From an uncultured Pelagibacteraceae bacterium (GTDB lineage: Bacteria > Pseudomonadota > Alphaproteobacteria > Pelagibacterales > Pelagibacteraceae): a stretch of 36,702 nt of DNA. The position numbers and the translations under genes are program-made. The stretch is taken from positions 1 to 36,702 of the forward strand of contig CAJQSV010000045.1 of NCBI GenBank assembly GCA_905616445.1, given 5' to 3'. Positions 31,227 to 36,702 of this stretch are shown here, one piece after another. Under the pieces are notes generated by a model. The model made no database searches and was not told where the DNA came from. It saw nothing but the letters and a program-made list of their open reading frames with translations. The stretch's first letter is position 1, and each line of letters starts with the position of its first letter.

Positions 31227-31991
31227 TTACCTAAAAAGCCTTAAACTTTTAATAGCTGTTTTTGTACTATAATTTAAAAACTTGCTCAGAAAATTATTAT
31301 TAATTTTTTCTATACATTTTTCAAAATTAATTATTTTATTATTATTCTTTAAAATAAAATCTTCAAAACGAGTGTAATCTTCTTCATTCCAATAATTTAA
31401 ATGAATTTGCGTTGATTGAATTCCAAAAGGAAGCATAATTTCTTTATAAAATAATTGGGGAATAAAGTTTAATTTTTTTTCTGTATATGGCACCAGGCCA
31501 TACCCATCTATGATATTTTTAACACCTAACTCCTTTAAAGCAGCAAAAGTATTTTCATCGTACGTGTGATTAGGAGCAAAAAAAGATCTGATTTTTATCT
31601 GTTCATCTTCAAATTTTTTAAGTCCTTTTTTTATTCTAGAGAATTGTATTGAATAATCGTGTCCACAAAATTCAGATCTTCCTCCGTAATTAAAATAATC
31701 CTTCTTATTTGTTTCTCGATCATAAACATGTGAAAAACCATGCATGGAAATCTCCCAGCCTTTCTTTTCCCAAGATCTTACCTTATTCCAGAAATCATAA
31801 TTTTTTTCATAAGAATAAAGCTCTTTGTCCTCATTGCAGGGAATTACTCCCAAGAGAGGCCTAATATTGTATCGATCAAATAAAATTTCACATTTATTCA
31901 TCAATTTCCAATTCATATTTTCCGCAATATCGTCAATGCGTATCAACAATCCAGTATGTTGGTTTAAAAAATTTTTGATTGAATTATTCAT
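31227..31991 (-). CDS. Polysaccharide deacetylase-like protein, DUF2334 type
   Basis: A 254-residue protein with the NodB-like deacetylase fold. The metal-site pattern is RIDDIAEN (Asp pair), then SMHGFSHVY (His-x-x-x-His), then FFAPNHTYD late in the barrel, characteristic of DUF2334 deacetylase-like proteins. There is no signal peptide, so it is probably cytoplasmic. Likely substrate is an N-acetylated sugar or glycan precursor. It diverges from the GNAT gene with 25 bases between their starts, so they may share control. Confidence 0.85.
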   Translation of the reverse strand: MNNSIKNFLNQHTGLLIRIDDIAENMNWKLMNKCEILFDRYNIRPLLGVIPCNEDKELYSYEKNYDFWNKVRSWEKKGWEISMHGFSHVYDRETNKKDYFNYGGRSEFCGHDYSIQFSRIKKGLKKFEDEQIKIRSFFAPNHTYDENTFAALKELGVKNIIDGYGLVPYTEKKLNFIPQLFYKEIMLPFGIQSTQIHLNYWNEEDYTRFEDFILKNNNKIINFEKCIEKINNNFLSKFLNYSTKTAIKSLRLFR

Positions 31992-32004
31992 TTAAGCTTA
32001 TAAT
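31975..32004 (+). promoter_or_regulatory. Candidate promoter for the GNAT gene
   Basis: TTGATT (31975-31980), 18-base spacer, TATAAT (31999-32004). The GTG start at 32017 is 12 bases further on, leaving a leader of about five bases. It overlaps the first codons of the divergent DUF2334 gene. Confidence 0.4.
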
Positions 32005-32016
32005 TTAGATCATATA

Positions 32017-33018
32017 GTGAAAAATTATATTATCAAAAAAATTTCTGCAATTAATGAAAATCAATTACTTGAATTCTACAACAAAGTTTATAGCAATTTG
32101 AGAAATATGAGTGGAAAAAACTTAAAATGGTATTACAGAGTTGGTTATAATGTATTTGAACCTATAGTAATCATTGTAGAAGATAAAATTATTGGTCACG
32201 CAGGACTAATTCCAGGGGAAATTGAAAATAAAGGTAAAAAATATTCAGTAATCTGGTTTACTGATTTTATTATTTTGCCTGAGTATAGATTAAAAGGTTA
32301 TGGAAAAATATTAACAGAAGAGTGGATGAAAATTTGCCCGCACCAAGTTACTTTTTGTAATGATTTTTCCCTAAAGATTTTTAAAAAATTAAAGTGGAAG
32401 TGTAATTTTTTAGTTAATCGAAATATTTACACAATTAATCCTTTTAAAGTGATGCCTGTTATTAAGAATTTTGGTTTAAACACAGCAGATAATTTAACAA
32501 GATATTTTTTAAAAAAAAATCTAAAAGAAAAAAAATTAATTAAGCCTGAAGAAATTTCAACAAGAATCATTCAAAATCTTGTAAAATCAGAAAAAGAAAA
32601 AAAATTAAATACAGCATCTATCGCTAGAGATGAAAGTTGGTTTAGGTGGAGGTTAATTGAAAATCCTTATAGAGACGACATATATTTTTTTGAAGATGGA
32701 GGCGAATTTATTATTGCACATATTTTTAATCAAGGTAAAATAAAAAGACTAAATATTCTTTACAGTAATTCGACTAACAATAAAGAGGGTATATTTAAAA
32801 CTGTAATTAAATGGTCAATAGAAAATAAAATAGATTTTATATGGTATTTAAACTCTAAATTTAAAAATTCTAATAATTTTTTTTCTATATTTTATGAAAA
32901 AAATTTAAACTTTGCGTTCAACTCCTCTAGCTCTGATCTATCTGAAGCTTTAGACAAAGGACTAGTAAATGCTCAGGGTATAGATAGTGATATTGATTAT
33001 ATAGCTAGGGATAGATAG
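32017..33018 (+). CDS. GNAT-family N-acetyltransferase, 333 aa
   Basis: An N-terminal GNAT domain (residues about 1-150): a long helix, then IIGHAGLIPGEI, the strand VIWFTDFIILPEYRLKGYG with the acetyl-CoA-binding R-x-x-G-x-G/A loop, and the FCNDFSLKIFKKLKW helix. The remaining ~180 residues are less like GNAT and include WFRWRLIENPY, a pattern of the C-terminal extension in GNATs of surface-polysaccharide clusters. The start is GTG; no in-frame ATG precedes the core, and the first Met inside (residue 31) would cut the fold. The neighbouring deacetylase-like gene suggests amino sugar modification. Upstream of the uronate genes by 12 bases. Confidence 0.8.
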   Translation: MKNYIIKKISAINENQLLEFYNKVYSNLRNMSGKNLKWYYRVGYNVFEPIVIIVEDKIIGHAGLIPGEIENKGKKYSVIWFTDFIILPEYRLKGYGKILTEEWMKICPHQVTFCNDFSLKIFKKLKWKCNFLVNRNIYTINPFKVMPVIKNFGLNTADNLTRYFLKKNLKEKKLIKPEEISTRIIQNLVKSEKEKKLNTASIARDESWFRWRLIENPYRDDIYFFEDGGEFIIAHIFNQGKIKRLNILYSNSTNNKEGIFKTVIKWSIENKIDFIWYLNSKFKNSNNFFSIFYEKNLNFAFNSSSSDLSEALDKGLVNAQGIDSDIDYIARDR

Positions 33019-33030
33019 TATTCAATTAAC

Positions 33031-33906
33031 ATGAACAAAAAACAATTTGGAGAATATACCAAAAATCTTAATCTAAAACGAATACATACAGGCAGTGTTT
33101 GGACTGAAGGACCTTGTTATTTAAAAAAAATAAATAAAGTGATTTGGAGTGACATCCCAAACAATAGAATGTTAAGTTTTGATTTTAAAAAAGTTGAAAT
33201 TTTTAGATCACCTTCAAATTTTTCAAATGGTAATACAACAGATAATCAGGGCAACCTTGTAACTTGCGAACATGGAGCAAGAAGAGTTACCACAACAAAT
33301 CAAAATAATGTCATTACTCTAATTGCAGATGAATATAACAACAAGAGATTAAATTCTCCAAATGATGTATGTGTGCATTCGAACGGAACAATTTTTTTTA
33401 CAGATCCTCCTTACGGAATTATTAACCCTAAACGTGTCGAGGGTTTTCCAGGCAAGATGATGTACGACGGATGCTATGTTTTTAAATACGATCCAAAAAC
33501 AAAATTATTAGAAGCTTTTATAACCGATATGGATCGTCCAAATGGTATTGCATTTTCACTTGATGAATCTAATTTATTTATATCAAACACGGGTGATGAG
33601 AAATATATTAGAAGATACGATATAGATAAGAATTTAAAAATTACCAACCCGATAGAATTTGCAAAAACAGATCCTGATTATGTTTTTGATGGCTTTAGAT
33701 TTGATGCTGATAACAATCTATGGACAAGCTATGGTGATAGGGTAGCATGTTACGCTCCCTCAGGTGAACAAATTGGATTTATAAAAATACCAGAGCGAGT
33801 ATCTAATGTTGATTTTGGAGGTATAGATGGAAAAATATTGTTTATTACAGCCAGCAGCTCTTTTTACATGGTCAGTTTAAATATTAAAGGGGCAAAGTTT
33901 AAATAA
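33031..33906 (+). CDS. SMP-30/gluconolactonase-family lactonase
   Basis: A 291-residue six-bladed beta-propeller sugar lactonase. Metal-binding residues are Glu26 (WTEGPCY), Asn111 (NSPNDVCV), Asn171 (DRPNGIAFS) and Asp220 (FDGFRFD), the SMP-30 set. Blade motifs such as FTDPPYGI and LFISNTG recur. The gene ends three bases before a uronate dehydrogenase gene, so it probably hydrolyses the aldaro-lactone that dehydrogenase makes. No signal peptide, so cytoplasmic. Gluconolactone is the alternative substrate. Confidence 0.92.
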   Translation: MNKKQFGEYTKNLNLKRIHTGSVWTEGPCYLKKINKVIWSDIPNNRMLSFDFKKVEIFRSPSNFSNGNTTDNQGNLVTCEHGARRVTTTNQNNVITLIADEYNNKRLNSPNDVCVHSNGTIFFTDPPYGIINPKRVEGFPGKMMYDGCYVFKYDPKTKLLEAFITDMDRPNGIAFSLDESNLFISNTGDEKYIRRYDIDKNLKITNPIEFAKTDPDYVFDGFRFDADNNLWTSYGDRVACYAPSGEQIGFIKIPERVSNVDFGGIDGKILFITASSSFYMVSLNIKGAKFK

Positions 33907-33909
33907 CAT

Positions 33910-34716
33910 ATGAATAAAAAAGTTTTAGTTACAGGAGCTTCTGGACATTTAGGTGGAGTGCTTTTTAGATCCTTAGCAAACCTTGGATACAAAAACCTTG
34001 TAGGTACAGATTTAAAAAAAAAAAATATAGGAAAAAATCAAAAATTTATATTAGCCAATCTTAAAAATCTTAAAGCGATTACAAAAATGAGCAAAGGAGT
34101 TCACGCTATCGTACATTTCGGTGCTATACCTATTGAAGACACTCAGCCCAATATTTTACAAAATAATATTATAGGTACCTACAATCTCTTTGAGGCAGCA
34201 AGAATAAATAAAGTAAAAAGAATAATTTTTGCAAGTTCAAACCATGCTATTGGGTTTCACAGAAGAACAACAAAGTTAAATGAGTTTTCAAACCAAAGAC
34301 CAGATAGTCATTATGGTTTAAGTAAAGCTTTTGGAGAAGAATTGTCTCGATTTTACGCTGATAAATTTAACATTAAATCTATGTGCATTAGGATTGGATC
34401 GTGTTTGAAAGTACCGCAGGATAGAAGGCATGTATCAACTTGGATTAGTTACGACGATCTTACTCAACTAGTTGATATTGGAATTAAGCATAAAGCTATT
34501 CATCATGTAATCGTTTATGGGGCTTCCAAAAATAAAAAATCATGGTGGAATAATTCACGAGCTTATCAACTTGGCTATAAACCCAAAGATAGTTCCGATA
34601 AATTTGATATTCATTTATTAAGTAAAAATGAGCATAAAAATAAAATGGCCTTACTTTTTCAAGGAGGTGTTTTCACTTCTGCCAATTTTAAGGGTGATAT
34701 CAAAAACATTAAATAA
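33910..34716 (+). CDS. Uronate dehydrogenase-like extended SDR
   Basis: A 268-residue NAD(P)-dependent extended short-chain dehydrogenase. Cofactor loop is GASGHLGG (9-16); catalytic Tyr135 and Lys139 are in YGLSK. From memory, many stretches match Agrobacterium uronate dehydrogenase Udh: NNIIGTYNLFEAAR, FASSNHAIGF, STWISYDD, WWNNSRAY with GYKPKD and the closing FQGGVF. Such enzymes oxidise galacturonate and glucuronate to the aldaro-lactones. Three bases after the SMP-30 lactonase gene. UDP-sugar epimerases are related but lack these blocks. Confidence 0.88.
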   Translation: MNKKVLVTGASGHLGGVLFRSLANLGYKNLVGTDLKKKNIGKNQKFILANLKNLKAITKMSKGVHAIVHFGAIPIEDTQPNILQNNIIGTYNLFEAARINKVKRIIFASSNHAIGFHRRTTKLNEFSNQRPDSHYGLSKAFGEELSRFYADKFNIKSMCIRIGSCLKVPQDRRHVSTWISYDDLTQLVDIGIKHKAIHHVIVYGASKNKKSWWNNSRAYQLGYKPKDSSDKFDIHLLSKNEHKNKMALLFQGGVFTSANFKGDIKNIK

Positions 34717-34740
34717 AATTAATTTAATAGTATAACTAAT

Positions 34741-35712
34741 ATGTTCTTTAAAAAACTTCTGCGAGAAATTAAAGATGTTGCAATCCCGTTATATAAAATT
34801 TTAATTCCTTTTATTTTTATTATTAAATTATTAGAAATTACAGGTGTAGTAGATCTAATTGCTAAAGCTTTTGCGCCTTTGGTGGGATTAATTGGTCTAC
34901 CACCAGAGTTAGGAATTATTTGGGTGACAGCTTTAGTGGTAAATATATATGCAGCCTTAATTTTACTTGTAAATATTCTTCCATCTCTTGATATCAGTGT
35001 TGCTCAAATTACTATTTTAACGGTAGCTATGTTGCTCTGTCACAATCTTTTAGTAGAGTCAGCTATATCAAGATCAGCTGGTGTCTCTTTCTTATTTACT
35101 TCTTTTTATAGACTTGTCTCAGCTTTTTTTGTTTGTTGCATTTTAAATTTAATTTATTCTAAATTTAATTATCTACACGAACCATTCACAACTTCTTTTA
35201 CATTAGAAATGCCACAACCAGGTTTTTGGTTTTGGTTAAAAAATCAAATACTTTATTTGTTCTACATTTTTATTATTGTGGCAGCACTTATTACAATATT
35301 AGAAATTCTGAAAGTTATAGGCATAGAGAGTTTTTTAAAAAAAATATTAGCTCCTCCATTAAAATTTTTTGGTATCAGTGAATCAGCAATGAATATTATT
35401 ATTGTAGGAATGACAATTGGACTCCAGTTTGGAGGCGGGATCCTAATTAAGGAAGTTAATTCTGCTAAGATAGACAAACAAAGCGTTTTTCTTTCGATTC
35501 TAATGATTAATCTTGTTCACGCTATTGTTGAAGATACGTTATTGATGCTTGCTGTAGGGGGGCATTTTTCAGGAGTCATTTTTGCAAGAATTATCTTTGG
35601 CTTATTAATTTCTTTATTAATGCTAAAGATTTATCAAATCTTTAATTTATTTTTTGAAAGGTATATTTTTAATAAAAAACTAAAACTGTTGCCAAATTTT
35701 AAAACAGATTAA
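34741..35712 (+). CDS. Nucleoside-recognition (Gate domain) membrane protein
   Basis: A 323-residue inner-membrane protein with about eight helices in two halves, each carrying a nucleoside-recognition/Gate-domain layout: KILIPFIFIIKLLEITGVVDLIA, then helices near 55-110, and a second copy with ITILEILKVIGIESFLKKILAP and QFGGGILIKEV. The family includes spore maturation proteins SpmA/SpmB and YjiH, with unknown substrates. Located 24 bases after the uronate genes on the same strand and possibly co-transcribed; a role in sugar-acid movement is only a guess. Its stop lies two bases before the convergent acidic protein's stop. Confidence 0.8.
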   Translation: MFFKKLLREIKDVAIPLYKILIPFIFIIKLLEITGVVDLIAKAFAPLVGLIGLPPELGIIWVTALVVNIYAALILLVNILPSLDISVAQITILTVAMLLCHNLLVESAISRSAGVSFLFTSFYRLVSAFFVCCILNLIYSKFNYLHEPFTTSFTLEMPQPGFWFWLKNQILYLFYIFIIVAALITILEILKVIGIESFLKKILAPPLKFFGISESAMNIIIVGMTIGLQFGGGILIKEVNSAKIDKQSVFLSILMINLVHAIVEDTLLMLAVGGHFSGVIFARIIFGLLISLLMLKIYQIFNLFFERYIFNKKLKLLPNFKTD

Positions 35713-35714
35713 AA

Positions 35715-35990
35715 TTATTTTTCCTCTTCGTCATCAAAATCTAAATCATTATCATCATCATTATCTAGATCGTCTTCCTCTTCATCGTCTAAATCTTCTT
35801 CTGTATTAGAGTTATTAAGCTCTACAAACTCAACTTTTTCTTTTTTAACCCATTTTTCTGCAGACTTTGGAATCTCTTCCTCTTCTTCCCAGGCTTCAAT
35901 ATCTGAGATTTCTAAATCTAAAGCCTCAGCAGCTGAATCTAAGTCTAATTGAAGTTCCTCAAGAGTTTCTAAAAATTCTTTGTATGTCAT
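35715..35990 (-). CDS. Small HTH-like protein with very acidic tail
   Basis: A 91-residue protein. Residues 1-45 (KEFLETLEELQLDLDSAAEAL, DLEISDIEAWEEEEEIPKSA) follow the outline of a small helix-turn-helix protein: helix, turn, helix with Trp, then a Pro-ended loop. In place of basic recognition residues it carries Glu and Asp, so DNA contact would be unusual. Residues 60-91 are almost entirely Asp and Glu, a disordered acidic tail. It might mimic DNA or bind a basic partner. ATG start at 35990. It faces the nucleoside-recognition gene. Function unknown. Confidence 0.6.
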   Translation of the reverse strand: MTYKEFLETLEELQLDLDSAAEALDLEISDIEAWEEEEEIPKSAEKWVKKEKVEFVELNNSNTEEDLDDEEEDDLDNDDDNDLDFDDEEEK

Positions 35991-36034
35991 TTTATTCTTT
36001 ATTTAATTTACTAACTGCCATGTACACTAATTTT

Positions 36035-36615
36035 TTAATTATTAAAAGCACATCTAAAACCAATATAAGTTGGGTAAATTAGATGGATTATATTGAGTAC
36101 CCTCTTTTTTGGTTTTTTTTTACTTCTATGCTACCAAGGTCCTCCGCTGCTAAAGAATTATTTTCTTTTTGATCTTAAACCCACACCCAAATATTTTACA
36201 TACAGCAACTAATCTATTGATTCACTGCGGCAATAAAATTACATTCACATGTTTATTTTATTCTAAAAGCCTTTAGGAGTACTTTTTCCAGTAGAATTTC
36301 TACTTTGAAAGATATAGTTTTTTTCAAAATCAACAGAGTTAGATAATTGGGTATATGTAGCTAAAGACTACTTCTTGAAAGTTGGCAACCGCTCACTTAT
36401 TGAATTACAATATTGCTCATCTTCAAATTGAATAACATGAACACTAAACTCTAGATTTGACGAGGGATGTTTTCTGCACAGCATTTTATAATTTAAATTT
36501 TCTCCCCACAAACATCATACTATTCATAACCAGCGCCTGTCTATTCAGCTTTTGTTATAATTTTATTTTTCTCAGAATAATTTTTAAATGCTTTTGATAT
36601 AGTTAAAAATAATAA
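36035..36615 (-). pseudogene. Decayed formylglycine-generating-enzyme (SUMF1/FGE-sulfatase) domain
   Basis: No frame is long, yet the motifs of an FGE-sulfatase domain occur in order across three minus-strand frames broken by stops and shifts. From 36615 downward: SKAFKNYSEKN then ITKAE-stop-TGAGYE (compare TGYxTEAEKxG); LCRKHPSSNLEFSVHVIQFE then DEQYCNSISERLPT (compare WRHP, HVSWxDAxAYCxW, RLPTEAEWE); NSTGKSTPKGF (TxPVG); NIWVWV-stop-D (GNVWEWxxD); SSGGPW-stop-HRS (RGGSxxxHRS); and YIGFRCAF before a TAA at 36035-36037 (GFRCA, the domain end). The order and spacing match an intact domain of 200 or so residues. An FGE converts a cysteine of sulfatases to formylglycine; this copy cannot be translated as one protein. 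The 5' end may lie beyond 36615. Confidence 0.7.
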
Positions 36616-36702
36616 AAAAAAATTTAAAGTAAAAAAGTTTTATTTTTTAATAATTATACATTTTAATTTATCTTTAAATTTTAGTATTTCTTTATATTTA
36701 AA

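Noticed and set aside
36084-36173. 29-codon plus-strand frame starting MDYIEYPLFW
   Set aside because: It is antisense to the FGE remnant and its hydrophobic run comes from a T-tract.
1-36702. tRNA, rRNA, riboswitch, CRISPR, insertion sequence or prophage
   Set aside because: Reading both strands by eye I saw no cloverleaf, repeat-spacer series, transposase, integrase or terminal inverted repeats. A covariance-model scan would be needed to exclude small structured RNAs.

Overview
The window is AT-rich and densely packed, with short gene gaps, several convergent genes that share stop codons, and few Shine-Dalgarno sites. Gene content (TRAP transporter, UxaA and IlvD/Edd sugar-acid dehydratases, SRAP peptidase, YczE and YqaA membrane proteins, many small lysine-rich proteins, no mobile elements) suggests a free-living marine alphaproteobacterium of the SAR11/Pelagibacterales type or a similarly streamlined low-GC lineage. 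This is an inference from style and content; there is no rRNA or other marker to settle it. I saw no tRNA, rRNA, CRISPR array or insertion sequence.

Layout. 1-2162: 3' end of a coiled-coil protein, a NAPE-PLD/UlaG-type metallo-hydrolase and two tiny envelope proteins. 2163-2637: gene-free, with a possible Pho-box-like repeat. 2638-7256: FrnE-like thioredoxin-fold protein, purE-purK, an SRAP DNA-protein crosslink peptidase with one or two tiny basic ORFs upstream, and a DEAD-box helicase with a repeat-expanded basic tail. 7373-8545: enolase-superfamily enzyme resembling galactarolactone cycloisomerase. 9044-19814: a sugar-acid catabolic island. On the minus strand it reads IlvD/Edd dehydratase, D-2-hydroxyacid dehydrogenase, TRAP binding protein and permeases, a 3-hydroxyisobutyrate-dehydrogenase-family reductase, an SDR and an FAH-family hydrolase. 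Divergently it has a UxaA dehydratase coupled to an EamA-type exporter. 19811-22462: enoyl-CoA hydratase, then a double winged-helix protein flanked by two small tail-anchored-like proteins. 22575-31218: class III aminotransferase, YqaA, OafA-type acyltransferase, a 44-aa membrane protein, MFS transporter, HisN-like phosphatase, an unknown protein, YczE and RlmN. 31227-35990: DUF2334 deacetylase-like protein, GNAT, SMP-30 lactonase, uronate dehydrogenase, nucleoside-recognition membrane protein and an acidic HTH-like protein. 36035-36615: a decayed formylglycine-generating-enzyme-type gene.

How the genes work together. Uronate dehydrogenase, SMP-30 lactonase and the cycloisomerase-like enzyme would form an oxidative uronate route although they lie about 25 kb apart. 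The island at 9-19 kb looks like a non-phosphorylative aldonate route: import by TRAP, dehydration, oxidation to a diketo-deoxy acid, then hydrolysis to pyruvate plus a small hydroxy acid or aldehyde. I found no dedicated regulator in that island. The best leads for something undescribed are the double winged-helix locus with a matching motif on both sides, and the short ORFs hidden between annotated genes. The FGE pseudogene is the clearest surprise.
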